64,000 bases of DNA from CALJFL01 sp039964455 (lineage in GTDB: Bacteria; Pseudomonadota; Gammaproteobacteria; Pseudomonadales; Halieaceae), in contig JBDVXK010000025.1 in NCBI GenBank assembly GCA_039964455.1, positions 213,909-277,908 on the forward strand, read 5' to 3'. Below, one piece after another: positions 19,649 through 29,708 of this stretch. Under the pieces are notes generated by a model. The model had not been told where the DNA came from. It worked only from the letters and a program-made list of their open reading frames with translations, and did no database searches. The stretch's first letter is position 1. Each line of letters starts with the position of its first letter. The position numbers and the translations under genes were made by a program.

Positions 19649-21304
19649 TCAATCTAACGTGCTGTCATCCACATCAATTGTCTGCTGGTTGGCCTTTACC
19701 GTGTAAGTCTCAAGCCAACTCTCGCCAGAGGTGGGAACGAAGCGCCCTTTTTCCTGCAAAGGGAAACGAATTGCCTGCCCGGGGTTAACATCTTTCAGTA
19801 CTTTCGAATCCTTTACGACGACAACCCCATTCACCAATACATAGGGTATGCCCGTTGAGGGCAGGCCACTGGTACCGGATTTGAAATCCGCATGTTCGGT
19901 GACATTTACCGGATCGAAAATCGTAATATCTGCCACCATACCTTCCTGCATGCGGCCACGCTCCTGCATGGCTTTCAGCCCGGTATCTCCCAGGTGTTTC
20001 GCACTCCAGTAACTGAGCTGGCTCAGGCTGTGCATCAGGGGCACACCATTCTCTCTGGCTATTCGCAGGGTCGCAGCATGGGTGCCAGCTGAACGAGGGT
20101 GGCCCGCGTACTGGTCATAAGGCGCATCCCAATCAAGAAGATTTCCGTCGCTGCCCAAACCGGGCATCCCATCCCCCGCAACAACAAAGTGCTCCACCTT
20201 GGTCCATTCGGGAAGCCACTGCTTGCGCGGCGGGCTATACGCTACCAGGGTTCTACCTGGCTCCGTTTTAGCAAAGTGGAGAAACTCCTCCTTGGTAACA
20301 AACTTGTCCAACTGAGGATCAAAGATCGTCTCCTCGTACTTGTAGCCCATGGCTTTTTCCCAGGTATCAGGCGCAACAATCGACGCACCATAATTTCCTG
20401 AGCCGGCTATCCAGGGATAATAGGTGGCCCACACATTATGGCCCTGCTCCCGGGCCAGAGCCATTTTCTCCTGATTCTCCCACCAGCCGTAGTCGTTATC
20501 ATGATGCACCTGTAATGGCGCCTTTAAGGCTATCGCATTCATCAATACCTCGTTCACGCCGGTCGGTGCTTCTGTGGGAGTTGCTGCGCTGGGGTGAAAC
20601 CTGTGGTGTACCGAGGTGAGCCGCCCATAACGTGCTGCGGCGCGCTGCGCCTCAAACATTTCATACGTCGTTATGCCTACCTGGGCGTAACCAATGGTTG
20701 ACGCAACCCCTACAGCCCCTTTGCGCAAACCCTCATCCAGAATTTCGGTAATCTGATTCATTTGCTCGACGCTGCTGCGGGCAACCGACCAGCCATCTAC
20801 ACCATCTTTCGCCGCCTCGGCACGCAGTGCGAAGAAATAAGGCATTGAGATATTGGGCCCCTCAAGGGCGAGTCCGTCATGCACCCGCATGCGTGCAAAT
20901 TCCTGACTCACAGTGGTGCCAAAATTTGCCTGCCGATTACCTTCCCTCGCTGAATACCACTCATTAATGTTCAGAGCGCCAGCCTCGAAATCCATCTGCG
21001 TTGTAACACCGTCCCGCAGATTAACTTTAATACCCCAAGGGTCCAGCCCATGTTGCTCTGTATCGATAAACCCTGGAGCCACAACATGACCCGTTGCACC
21101 TATGGTCTCGCTGCCCCTGATCTTCTTTTTGGTGATCTTGACGATTCGTCCATCGCGGATACCAACATTACGCACAGCATCAAAATTAGTCTCAGGGTCC
21201 ATCACCCGACCACCCAGGATCACAACATCGTATTCTTCTGCGATCACGGGGGTAACGAGCAAGCTCGCCAGTAACATCGCGGGAATAGTTCTGATTTTAA
21301 ACAT
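19649..21304 (-). CDS. Exported N-acyl-D-amino-acid deacylase-type amidohydrolase
   Basis: Secreted or periplasmic amidohydrolase of 551 aa, like D-aminoacylase, releasing D-amino acids from N-acyl derivatives. The signal peptide is TIPAMLLASLLVTPVIA, cleaved before EEYD. Amidohydrolase features are VVAPGFIDTEQHG, in which the usual HxH metal motif reads E-Q-H, then VHHRFH, HHDND, and GSDGNLLDW with the catalytic aspartate. The start at 21304 puts the signal peptide at the N-terminus behind AGAGGTG; the frame extends to 21364 without support. EQH replacing HxH is shared by several D-aminoacylase relatives. DadA lies next downstream on the same strand. Confidence 0.85.
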   Translation of the reverse strand: MFKIRTIPAMLLASLLVTPVIAEEYDVVILGGRVMDPETNFDAVRNVGIRDGRIVKITKKKIRGSETIGATGHVVAPGFIDTEQHGLDPWGIKVNLRDGVTTQMDFEAGALNINEWYSAREGNRQANFGTTVSQEFARMRVHDGLALEGPNISMPYFFALRAEAAKDGVDGWSVARSSVEQMNQITEILDEGLRKGAVGVASTIGYAQVGITTYEMFEAQRAAARYGRLTSVHHRFHPSAATPTEAPTGVNEVLMNAIALKAPLQVHHDNDYGWWENQEKMALAREQGHNVWATYYPWIAGSGNYGASIVAPDTWEKAMGYKYEETIFDPQLDKFVTKEEFLHFAKTEPGRTLVAYSPPRKQWLPEWTKVEHFVVAGDGMPGLGSDGNLLDWDAPYDQYAGHPRSAGTHAATLRIARENGVPLMHSLSQLSYWSAKHLGDTGLKAMQERGRMQEGMVADITIFDPVNVTEHADFKSGTSGLPSTGIPYVLVNGVVVVKDSKVLKDVNPGQAIRFPLQEKGRFVPTSGESWLETYTVKANQQTIDVDDSTLD

Positions 21305-21683
21305 CGTAAACACCTCTGAAGAAGCCCTGTACCCTAGCAGATTTAGCCAGCTTTGATTTGTCATTTGAGGTTATTTTATAGCCGCCAGATATCGGGGGGT
21401 TATCCACCAACGCAGGAATTCTGAGCTCTCTCCACGCCTATGGCCGTCCCGGCAATGACAGGTAGTGTGCCCGGATTGATAGAAGCGGTAGACCCCCTCC
21501 CCCGCTTTATCAGGTATAACTACTTACCAGCGCAATCGACTCCCTTAAGGTTCTTTTTCTCTGACCAACCAGCAATTTAGGGAAGGCTCAGCCAATGGAT
21601 GGCTGCCAGGTATGGTCCTATGGTGACCCTTCGAGCAAAGAAGTCGTAAGTTGGTCTGGTAGGAAAGCAAACAGGGACACTTA
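21305..21683. other. Divergent intergenic region, no gene seen
   Basis: A 379-base spacer between the exported D-aminoacylase (-) and nitronate monooxygenase (+). It must hold both promoters. I see ribosome sites at each end (AGAGGTG on the minus strand, AGGGA before 21684) but no convincing -35/-10 pair, hairpin terminator or coding frame. Confidence 0.6.
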
Positions 21684-22811
21684 ATGTATACGCAGATATG
21701 TAAGGACCTCGGCATTGAAGTGCCGATTTTCGCTTTTTCCCACTGCCGCGATGTAGTGGTCGAGGTCAGCAAAGCCGGCGGACTGGGTGTGCTGGGGGCG
21801 GGATTCATGGATGCCGACCAATTGCGCGAAGAACTGAACTGGATCGACGAACACATTGGCGACAAACCCTACGGTGTGGATGTGGTTATTCCGCAAAATT
21901 ATGTGGGCAAGGGTGAAGACGAACTCACTGAAGAAGAACTGGAAAAGAAACTATGGGCCATGGTGCCCCAGAGACATCTCGAGTTCGCCGACAAACTGCT
22001 CGACGAACATGGCGTACCCCAATGGCCCGAGGAAGGCAGACCCAAAATTCTGGGGTGGACGTTACAAACGGTTATGCCCTGCATAGAAGAGGCCCTGACC
22101 CGCCCAAATTGTAAGCTGATTGCCAATGCCCTGGGGACACCGCCTGACCATGTGATCAAGATGGTGAAGGACAGCGGACGTCTGATTGGCGCCCTATGCG
22201 GCAAGAAAAAACAGGCTATACAACACAAAAACGCGGGATTGGACTTTGTCGTAGCACAGGGTTACGAGGGCGGCGGTCACACTGGAGAGGTGGGCAGCAT
22301 GGTGTTATGGCCCGACATTATAGACGCCGTTTCACCGCTACCGGTTCTCGCCGCTGGCGGTATCGGCAACGGCAGGCAAATGCTGGCTGCGATGTCCATG
22401 GGTGCGGCAGGCGCCTGGACCGGGTCCCTGTGGTTGACCGTGGAAGAAGCCCACGCCCAACCGGCCCAGAAAGAGAGCCTGCTCGAAGCAGGTGCAGAGG
22501 ACACCGTGCGCACCAAGGCATGGACAGGTAAGGGGGCCCGCGTATTGCGCAATGACTGGACGGAAGCATGGGACAACAAAGGCACACCAGACCCCCTGGA
22601 AATGCCCTTGCATGGGCTGGTAACGGCCGATGCCATGCGGCGCACAGAAACCTATGCCGGCGCCGGTGACACTCAGGCGGTGGCAATGAATATCTGTGGC
22701 CAGGTTATCGGCCAGATCAATGAGGTAGAGTCATGCCGTGGCGTGGTATTTCGGGTTATCAATGAGTACCTGGAGGCGCTTGAGCAGGTAAATAGGCTAT
22801 TGCCCGAATGA
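21684..22811 (+). CDS. Nitronate monooxygenase / 2-nitropropane dioxygenase family
   Basis: FMN-dependent TIM-barrel enzyme of 375 aa. Family members oxidise alkyl nitronates (such as propionate-3-nitronate) to carbonyl compounds and nitrite, and relatives include enoyl reductases. Visible motifs are the N-terminal VPIFAFSHCRDVVVEVSKAG, the phosphate-binding AAGGIGNGRQM and GYEGGGHTGE with the conserved histidine region. It stands alone on the plus strand, followed 150 bases later by an exported amidohydrolase. Many of these proteins in acyl-CoA-rich bacteria have no tested substrate, so detoxification is only a reasonable default. Confidence 0.88.
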   Translation: MYTQICKDLGIEVPIFAFSHCRDVVVEVSKAGGLGVLGAGFMDADQLREELNWIDEHIGDKPYGVDVVIPQNYVGKGEDELTEEELEKKLWAMVPQRHLEFADKLLDEHGVPQWPEEGRPKILGWTLQTVMPCIEEALTRPNCKLIANALGTPPDHVIKMVKDSGRLIGALCGKKKQAIQHKNAGLDFVVAQGYEGGGHTGEVGSMVLWPDIIDAVSPLPVLAAGGIGNGRQMLAAMSMGAAGAWTGSLWLTVEEAHAQPAQKESLLEAGAEDTVRTKAWTGKGARVLRNDWTEAWDNKGTPDPLEMPLHGLVTADAMRRTETYAGAGDTQAVAMNICGQVIGQINEVESCRGVVFRVINEYLEALEQVNRLLPE

Positions 22812-22965
22812 TGCCGCATAGTCGATCAACTCGATCTATAGTAGTGTGATTCAGATGAAGGGCAGCACAGGACAGCCAGATTGACCGGTGAGCGCGGTCT
22901 TTACGGGCATCAAATTTTGCACTGGTTTCACTCTATTTTCAGACTCGCCCACGGGAACTAACTCG

Positions 22966-24297
22966 ATGATGAAGACTACAGCCCTGGTTTTTACTCTATT
23001 CACCTTGCTGATCGGAACTATCAGTCACGCATCCGAATCCATCGGTTCGAAACTGATTAAAAACGTAAGAATATTTAATGGTGCAGATCCTTCGCTGAGC
23101 GCTGAAACCGACGTACTCGTGCGGGCCAATCTGATACAAAAAATTGGCAATAACCTCAGCTCAGAGGGAGCAGTCGTCATCGATGGGCAAGGCATGGTTT
23201 TGTCTCCGGGTTTTGTAGACGCCCATACCCACATGTCGCTGATTTCCTCTTTTGATCTCCTCGAGAGTGAGTACACCGGCGTTTACGTGGGGGCTGCTGC
23301 AGGACAAATGGCAGAGGATATGTTGATGCGAGGGTTCACCACTGTGCGAGATGCCGGTGGCGCAAGTATTGGCGTACAGCGGGCAATCGATGACGGCTGG
23401 TTTCCCGGCCCCAGGGTCTTTTCTTCAGGGGCATTCCTGACCCAGACGTCCGGCCATCTGGATATGCGCAACCGTACCAATCCACACATTAATCTAGGCG
23501 GTGATCACAGCCACGCCCAGCGAATAGGCCACTACACGGCAGTTGATGGCGACGATGAAATGCTCGCGGCAGCGCGCCAGAATTTCCGTAATGGAGCAAC
23601 TCAATTAAAACTGGCAACCAATGGGGGGATTTCAGCCACTTATTCCCCGCTGGATATAGACCAGTTTACCGACGCTGAGCTAGGAGCAGCTGCACAGGTA
23701 GCTGAAAGTTTTGGCAGCTATTTTATGGTTCATGCGTACTACGATAACGCGGTCAACAGAGCCATCGACTTTGGCGCCAGGTCCATTGAGCACGGCCATA
23801 TGCTCACTGACGATGTCGTTCGCAGAATGGCGAAGGAGGATGTATATCTGGTGGTAGAAGCACTCATGTCTACCTCGGAAGCTCCCCCCTCTTTTACCCA
23901 GGATCAGCGAGAAAAGTACGAACTGGCAAAGGCCGGCTTCAGCGGTCTTATCAAATCGGCAAAGAAGCACAAGCTCAAGATAGCGTTTGGTTCAGATGTC
24001 TTTCTGTCCAAGGAAGCTTATGACCTGCAACCTCTAGAGTGGGTGGCCAGGTCGAAGTATTTTACCGCGAGCGAAATTATGGTTCAGGCTACCAGCATCG
24101 GTGCTGAGTTAATTGAGCTTTCCGGTGCCCGCAATCGCTATAGAGAGGGTCCTCTGGGCATTATCCAGGAGGGCGCCTATGCAGATCTTGTGTTGATTGA
24201 TGGTAATCCGTTGGAAGATGTCACCATTCTTTCCAGGCCCGAGCAGTCTTTGCGGTTGATTATGAAAGATGGGGTTGTTTACAAGAACACCCTGTAG
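22966..24297 (+). CDS. Exported metal-dependent amidohydrolase (imidazolonepropionase-like family)
   Basis: Amidohydrolase of 443 aa with an N-terminal signal peptide (hydrophobic stretch to SHA-SES), so probably periplasmic. The TIM-barrel metal motif HxH appears in VDAHTHMS, the bridging lysine in TQLKLATNGG, later ligands in VHAYY and IEHGHM, and the catalytic aspartate in FGSDVF. The ending LVLIDGNPLEDV is typical of the Xaa-Pro dipeptidase/imidazolonepropionase-like group. Two adjacent ATGs at 22966 and 22969; the frame is open to a GTG at 22888, but the signal peptide fixes the start here. Paralogs lie at 43089 and 49520. Probable substrate: a small peptide or cyclic amide. Confidence 0.86.
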   Translation: MMKTTALVFTLFTLLIGTISHASESIGSKLIKNVRIFNGADPSLSAETDVLVRANLIQKIGNNLSSEGAVVIDGQGMVLSPGFVDAHTHMSLISSFDLLESEYTGVYVGAAAGQMAEDMLMRGFTTVRDAGGASIGVQRAIDDGWFPGPRVFSSGAFLTQTSGHLDMRNRTNPHINLGGDHSHAQRIGHYTAVDGDDEMLAAARQNFRNGATQLKLATNGGISATYSPLDIDQFTDAELGAAAQVAESFGSYFMVHAYYDNAVNRAIDFGARSIEHGHMLTDDVVRRMAKEDVYLVVEALMSTSEAPPSFTQDQREKYELAKAGFSGLIKSAKKHKLKIAFGSDVFLSKEAYDLQPLEWVARSKYFTASEIMVQATSIGAELIELSGARNRYREGPLGIIQEGAYADLVLIDGNPLEDVTILSRPEQSLRLIMKDGVVYKNTL

Positions 24298-24322
24298 CGC
24301 GCTAGAACACCTTGATTACATA

Positions 24323-25903
24323 TCAGGCCTGAAACGCTCTTTTCTTCAGCGAGGTCTTGTCCAGTTTACCGTTGGGCAGCAGGGGCATAGCCTCCAGCAC
24401 CACAATAGTTTTCGGTATCTTGTAATTAGACACCCTACCCTTACACCACTGTATGAGTTGCTCCGTATCGATGGTGCTCTCAGAAACCAGGGTGATAAAC
24501 GCATAGCCAACCTCTCCGTATAGGTCGTCTGGCACCCCTACAACAGCTGCGGAAGAAATGCTTTCATGCTCTTCCAGCGCGATCTCTACTTCCCGGGGAT
24601 AAACATTGTAGCCGCCGGACTTGAACATGTCGGATACCCGGGCGGAGAACTGGAAATTACCATCGGGCAAAACCTCTACCAGGTCTCCGGTTTTCAACCA
24701 TCCGTCGTCAGTGAAGGCAGCCGCTGTCGCCTCCGGGCGATTAAAATATCCCACCATGCAGTAATCGGGTTTCACCTGGAACTCACCGATTTCCCCAGCC
24801 TGGCAGGACTTACCGCCAGTACTGATCACCCGCACATCATCGCGAATCGGCCGTCCAACACTAATGGACAGGGTATCCAGATCAAGGCCGGGCTCGCTGA
24901 ATACCACGCCTATACAGGTCTCTGTTGAACCGAAGCAAGTGCAGACCTGGCCATTACCCAATGTCGCCAATTTTCCCAACAGCTCACGGGAAATAACACC
25001 GCCAGAAAAATTGATGCATTCCAGGCTATCAAAATCATCGGGACGAAAGTTCGGTGCATCGCAAATCAACTGGTACATGGTGGGGAACATCACCATAAAA
25101 TTTATCCTGCTTTTCGACACCACCTGCCCTACTCCGGCCGCGTCAAATTTTTCTCTAAAATTAACGGTGCCGCCTGCAAACAGCGCGGCCCCGGCCACCA
25201 TCTGCATACCGCCAACATGATTCAGCGGCAGAGGACAGTACACACGCGGGTACTCGCTGAGTTGAAATTGCTGCCATTGGGTAAATGCCCGGTAGGCCAT
25301 GGCTTTATTCGGCAACATGCAGCCCTTGGGATCTCCCGTTGAGCCGGATGTGTAGACAATCATTGCCACATCCTCGCCATCACGTTGCGCGTCTTCGGGC
25401 AAGGATTCCTCTTCACCGACAAGCCGCTCCACCATGCCGTCAAGCGATTCAACATCGCCCAGATCCCCTTCGAGACAGTATAGATTTTGCAAGGAATCCG
25501 ACTCATGCAATAGGCGCGCTGCGTCTTCGGCATAACTGCGGCCGTTAAATTCGCTCAAGAATATGAGTGCCACCGGGGAGGCATCGTCAACGACGTACTG
25601 CATCTCGCTGTATTGATACACAGGGTTAATTCCCAGCCAGATAGCGCCGATAGCATTAAGCGCCAGAAAGACGCTGTAACCGTCCGTGCGCGGTGTTGTC
25701 AGCACTGCGACCCGATCACCCCGCTTAACACCAGTGCGCTGCAAGGCGAGCGCAATGCGACTCACGCGAATACCCAGCTCACCATAACTCACGTCGCCGT
25801 ACTCAGAACTCAGAGCGAGCCGGTCCGGACAGTTTCTGGCATAGTCGAAAATATAGTCCGCCAATGCTGGCTTCAGCTGATTTATATCGATCTCTTTTTC
25901 CAT
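24323..25903 (-). CDS. Acyl-CoA synthetase (AMP-binding family)
   Basis: Acyl- or aryl-CoA ligase of 526 aa. The adenylation motif YTSGSTGDPKG, the CFGSTE substrate-pocket motif, LKTGD and the C-terminal MFKSGGYNVYPREVE and NGKLDKTSL segments are all present. The YPREVE form is common in ligases for aromatic, cyclic or branched acids, but the substrate is not deducible. ATG at 25903 follows a GGAAGA ribosome site; the frame continues to 25978 without one. It is divergent from a molybdoenzyme gene and convergent with the amidohydrolase. Confidence 0.88.
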   Translation of the reverse strand: MEKEIDINQLKPALADYIFDYARNCPDRLALSSEYGDVSYGELGIRVSRIALALQRTGVKRGDRVAVLTTPRTDGYSVFLALNAIGAIWLGINPVYQYSEMQYVVDDASPVALIFLSEFNGRSYAEDAARLLHESDSLQNLYCLEGDLGDVESLDGMVERLVGEEESLPEDAQRDGEDVAMIVYTSGSTGDPKGCMLPNKAMAYRAFTQWQQFQLSEYPRVYCPLPLNHVGGMQMVAGAALFAGGTVNFREKFDAAGVGQVVSKSRINFMVMFPTMYQLICDAPNFRPDDFDSLECINFSGGVISRELLGKLATLGNGQVCTCFGSTETCIGVVFSEPGLDLDTLSISVGRPIRDDVRVISTGGKSCQAGEIGEFQVKPDYCMVGYFNRPEATAAAFTDDGWLKTGDLVEVLPDGNFQFSARVSDMFKSGGYNVYPREVEIALEEHESISSAAVVGVPDDLYGEVGYAFITLVSESTIDTEQLIQWCKGRVSNYKIPKTIVVLEAMPLLPNGKLDKTSLKKRAFQA

Positions 25904-26090
25904 AGTGGAAATCTTCCGGGAAAGTAAGCGTCCCCTCCATGTGCAATTGGGCAAAAATACGTTAACAAGCGACCCCAACGGAGTTAATCCGTAATCGTGC
26001 TATGCAGGTTCGATTTTTTGCCTGAATTGCCATAGTGCAGCGCTGCATCCACGCCCATACTGGAACCTGCCACGCTGCGGAACCTAAGGT

Positions 26091-28436
26091 ATGAGCGGAC
26101 CCAAACAGATCAACCCTACGTGCACTCATTGGGGTAACTACCGCATAGAGTCAGACGGTAGCAACATCACGGCTGTCTATCCCTATGACGCCGACACAGA
26201 ACCCACTGAAATCGGGCAGTCACTGCTCGATGCGCTGGATAAGGGCACGAGAATACCCCAGCCTATGGTTCGAGCCGGCTATCTGGACCAGGGGCGCGAC
26301 AGCAATGGGGCCGGCCGTGGGGTAGAGCCTTTTGTGCCCGTCTCCTGGGATGTCGCACTGGAGCTCGCTGCCGAAGCTCTGCGTCATACCATGCAGTCAC
26401 ATGGGCCGAACGGCATTTATGGTGGCTCCTATGGCTGGTCTAGCGCCGGGCGGTTTCACCACGCACAGAGCCAGATACACAGTTTTCTTCGCCTTAACGG
26501 CGGTTATGTGGCTTCGGTAAACAGTTATTCCACGGCCGCCGCCGAAGTCATAATCAAGCACATACTCGGCCCTCCCCTGCTCGCCCTACTGCGGGAAACG
26601 CCGGGACCGGCGGAGATTGCTGAACACAGCAAAACAGTGGTGCTTTTCGGCGGAGCCGCGGTGAAAAATGCCCAGGTCAATGCCGGTGGAATCGGCAATC
26701 ATTCGCCTAAGCAGCAACTGCTTAAACTGAAACAGGCAGGCGTGAAAGTCGTCAACATCAGCCCCATCCAAGATGACGTCGTCGAGGAAGTTGAGGCTGA
26801 GTGGCTGGCCTGCCGCCCCGGCTCAGATGTGGCAATTATGCTGGGTATGGCCCACACACTGGTGAGTGAGGGACTGCACGATACTGCTTTTCTGGACAAG
26901 TATACGGTCGGTTTTGAGCACTTTCTGCCCTACCTCATGGGCGATCAGGACGGGAGCCCAAAATGCGCAGACTGGGCTGCAGAAAAATCGGAAATTCCTG
27001 CCGACACTATCCGTCAACTAGCGCGGGAATTGGCGAAGGACCGCAGCCTTGTAGGCATAAGTTGGTCATTACAGCGACAGGAGTATGGCGAGCAAACCTG
27101 GTGGATGATTACCACTCTTGGCGCAATGCTGGGACATATAGGCCTAACCGGTGGCGGCATTGGCTATGGCTACGGTTGTATTCACAACATGGGCTTTGGC
27201 GGACGCAAAATACCCAACTATCGTATGGGCGCCTTTGGAATGGGCCTGGGCGAACGCTCAGATCCCAAAAACACCTTCATACCTGTGGCTCGCCACGCCG
27301 ATATGCTGAACAACCCCGGTGCACCCTACGAATACAACGGCCAGCACCTGAACTATCCAGACATAAAGCTGGTCTACTGGGCTGGAGGGAATCCGTTCCA
27401 TCACCATCAGGACCTCAACACGCTGCGTACGGCCTGGCAGAAGCCCGACACAATCATCGTTAATGAAGCCTTCTGGACAGCTACTGCGCGCCACGCTGAT
27501 ATCGTATTCCCCGTCACGACCAGCCTGGAGCGCAATGACCTGGGCGGCAGCAGCTATGACGATTACATATCGCCGATGCGACAGGCAGTAGCGCCCTATC
27601 GAGAAGCCCGTCATGACTTCGACATTTTTTCAGGACTGGCACAAAGACTGGGCTTTCAGGATGAATTTACCGGCGGTCGCAACGAGAGGGAATGGGTGCA
27701 ATACCTCTATGAGAGCACGCGCGACAGTGCCGCCAGTAAAAATATCGACCTGCCTCCTTTCGAGGAATTCTGGGCAGGAGAGCAAATTCACGTGGGCAAA
27801 CAGTTACCTGACGCCGAATTCATGCTGGAACGATTTCGTCGGGACCCCGAGAAATACCCACTGACAACCCCCAGCGGGAAAATTGAAATTTACTCAGAGA
27901 CTATCGCGGGCTTCGGCTACGATGATTGCCAGGGTCATGCACGATGGTATGACCGGGATGAGTGGCTGGGGGCTGAGCGCTCTGCAAGCTACCCGCTACA
28001 TATGATTTCCAATCAACCCAAAACCCGGCTGCACAGCCAATACGATCACGGTGTAACCAGCCGAAAAAACAAAATCGAAGGGCGGGAACGTGCACGCCTC
28101 AACAGTCGCGAGGCGCTTCGACGTAAGCTTGCAGATGGCGATATCATCAGGGTATTCAATGATCGCGGTAGTTGCCTGGCAGGGCTGGAAATTTCTGACG
28201 CGTTACGCGATGGCGTACTGGAACTGCCCACGGGCGCCTGGTTCGATTCACAGCAGGTGAAAGGAGAGGCGCTGGAAGTCCACGGCAACCCCAATGTACT
28301 CACGCCCGATATTGGAACTTCTCGACTGGCTCAGGGCTGCAGTGCCCACAGTTGTCTCGTGGATATTGAAAAATTCGAAGGCCAACTTCCAGCAGTCAGG
28401 GCATTCCAGCAACCCACAATTAAAAAAAGCGGCTAA
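26091..28436 (+). CDS. Molybdopterin oxidoreductase, BisC/TorA (DMSO reductase) family, cytoplasmic
   Basis: Mo-bis-MGD enzyme of 781 aa related to biotin sulfoxide reductase and TMAO reductase. There is no twin-arginine signal and no N-terminal [4Fe-4S] cysteine motif, which points to a cytoplasmic BisC-like enzyme. The GSYGWSSAGRFHHAQ segment near residue 112 carries the serine that ligates molybdenum. MGD-binding motifs follow, such as VLFGGAAVKNAQV and VYWAGGNPFHHHQ, and the C-terminal domain contains ISNQPKTRLHSQ. Possible work includes S- or N-oxide reduction or hydroxylation of an unusual compound. No chaperone or redox partner is adjacent. It is divergently paired with an acyl-CoA synthetase. 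Confidence 0.88.
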   Translation: MSGPKQINPTCTHWGNYRIESDGSNITAVYPYDADTEPTEIGQSLLDALDKGTRIPQPMVRAGYLDQGRDSNGAGRGVEPFVPVSWDVALELAAEALRHTMQSHGPNGIYGGSYGWSSAGRFHHAQSQIHSFLRLNGGYVASVNSYSTAAAEVIIKHILGPPLLALLRETPGPAEIAEHSKTVVLFGGAAVKNAQVNAGGIGNHSPKQQLLKLKQAGVKVVNISPIQDDVVEEVEAEWLACRPGSDVAIMLGMAHTLVSEGLHDTAFLDKYTVGFEHFLPYLMGDQDGSPKCADWAAEKSEIPADTIRQLARELAKDRSLVGISWSLQRQEYGEQTWWMITTLGAMLGHIGLTGGGIGYGYGCIHNMGFGGRKIPNYRMGAFGMGLGERSDPKNTFIPVARHADMLNNPGAPYEYNGQHLNYPDIKLVYWAGGNPFHHHQDLNTLRTAWQKPDTIIVNEAFWTATARHADIVFPVTTSLERNDLGGSSYDDYISPMRQAVAPYREARHDFDIFSGLAQRLGFQDEFTGGRNEREWVQYLYESTRDSAASKNIDLPPFEEFWAGEQIHVGKQLPDAEFMLERFRRDPEKYPLTTPSGKIEIYSETIAGFGYDDCQGHARWYDRDEWLGAERSASYPLHMISNQPKTRLHSQYDHGVTSRKNKIEGRERARLNSREALRRKLADGDIIRVFNDRGSCLAGLEISDALRDGVLELPTGAWFDSQQVKGEALEVHGNPNVLTPDIGTSRLAQGCSAHSCLVDIEKFEGQLPAVRAFQQPTIKKSG

Positions 28437-28487
28437 CTAAAGGCTGTGTCTAAAAGTTGCTTTTGGGCTTACGCGGTAGAAAAGAGG

Positions 28488-29588
28488 TCACGGATGTGAC
28501 AGCGGTGTGATCGGTTTCTGAAATGCCATTTGGTACTCAAGCTGTACCTCCCCCTTCACTCCAATGGCCTTAAAAACCACCTTGGGGTCAGGCTCCCAGT
28601 GGATTTCCAACAGACCAAAGCTCTCCTCCACGTACGGCCCCGCGACACGATACTGATTAGGGTATTGCGGGTACTCCCGATTAACGTGTGTCAGGCCACT
28701 GGATGTGAAATCGACCAATTGACGAGACCCGATATCGAGCGAGGACACTTCGGTGAAATGAACATTGCCCGACAAAAGCAGTACATTTTCCGACACGGTG
28801 GATGCAATCATGGTGAGCAACTTTTCACGCTCACGAGGATAATTCCCCCACTCATCCATACCTTTTTCATCTGCAATAATTTGCCCGCTGGAGGCGACCA
28901 ACCTCAGCTCAGCCGGTCGCTTCAACTCCCTCTCGAGCCAGGCCCACTGGTCCCTGCCCAGCAAGGTTGCTGCAGGATCAGTATTCGGCGCATATTTGCC
29001 AAGGCTACCAGTCACTCCTTCTGGTCGCTGCGCGAGCACAGGCAATGATTTGAAACTTCGGGTATCCAGCAGAATAACCTGCACTCTACGGCCCTCGGGC
29101 CCAAATACCCTGCTCTCATAGACACCGGGGCGATTACGTCGGTCGGAATCAGCGGGCTCCGAAAAAAAATCAAGGAATAGCATCTCTGACGTCGTCTTCA
29201 AGGGGAATTCTGCGCCCGCGCTGTGGTGACCATAATCATGGTTATCCCAAGTTGCCATCACCGGGACGTGCTCCACCAGACTTTGCCAGTCAGGATTGTT
29301 CGCCAGAACCTGCCATTCACGGCGCAAGGATTCTTCTGTGACTTCGTAGGCTGACTTCGTCGCTAAATCATAGTCACCATAAATAGCGTCACCCAACGAC
29401 AGATACAGATCGGGGCTGGCGCTCACAACTGCCTGAAAAATTGGCTGTGGTACAGACTGGAAAGAACAGGACCCAAAGGCAATGCGGGACACTTCCAGAT
29501 TAGACGCCGGCCGCTGTACAGAAGGAGTAGCGGCATGAGATGCCAAGGAGCAAGTCAGCAGTAGACCCAGCAATAAGAACAGTCTCAT
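28488..29588 (-). CDS. PhoD-like alkaline phosphatase/phosphodiesterase, exported
   Basis: Exported metallophosphoesterase of the PhoD-like family, 366 aa. The signal peptide MRLFLLLGLLLTCSLASHA is cleaved before AATP. Family motifs are AFGSCSFQ near the start, LSLGDAIYGDYD, VMATWDNHDYG with metal-binding residues, and late SGNVHFTEV. These proteins release phosphate from phosphodiesters or monoesters using Fe/Ca in the periplasm. It is shorter than classic PhoD (about 500 aa), as many marine homologs are. A regulator pair lies upstream on the same strand but has no obvious tie to phosphate. Confidence 0.85.
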   Translation of the reverse strand: MRLFLLLGLLLTCSLASHAATPSVQRPASNLEVSRIAFGSCSFQSVPQPIFQAVVSASPDLYLSLGDAIYGDYDLATKSAYEVTEESLRREWQVLANNPDWQSLVEHVPVMATWDNHDYGHHSAGAEFPLKTTSEMLFLDFFSEPADSDRRNRPGVYESRVFGPEGRRVQVILLDTRSFKSLPVLAQRPEGVTGSLGKYAPNTDPAATLLGRDQWAWLERELKRPAELRLVASSGQIIADEKGMDEWGNYPREREKLLTMIASTVSENVLLLSGNVHFTEVSSLDIGSRQLVDFTSSGLTHVNREYPQYPNQYRVAGPYVEESFGLLEIHWEPDPKVVFKAIGVKGEVQLEYQMAFQKPITPLSHP

Positions 29589-29593
29589 TCTGT

Positions 29594-29620
29594 GTGGCCC
29601 CGATAGGCCGGTAAGGCCAC
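29594..29620. repeat. Inverted repeat upstream of the PhoD-like gene
   Basis: GTGGCC (29594-29599) and GGCCAC (29615-29620) form a perfect 6-base dyad with further GGCC inside. It lies a few bases before the PhoD-like start and could be a leader hairpin or the end of the upstream regulator transcript. No T tract follows. Confidence 0.3.
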
Positions 29621-29708
29621 CATGAAATGCACCTCGGCGACCTCAAGGAAGGCGGTCGCGTGCCGATCAGATCCAGCTCCGCCTGAAATTTGCTTTCGCA
29701 AGCAGTAG

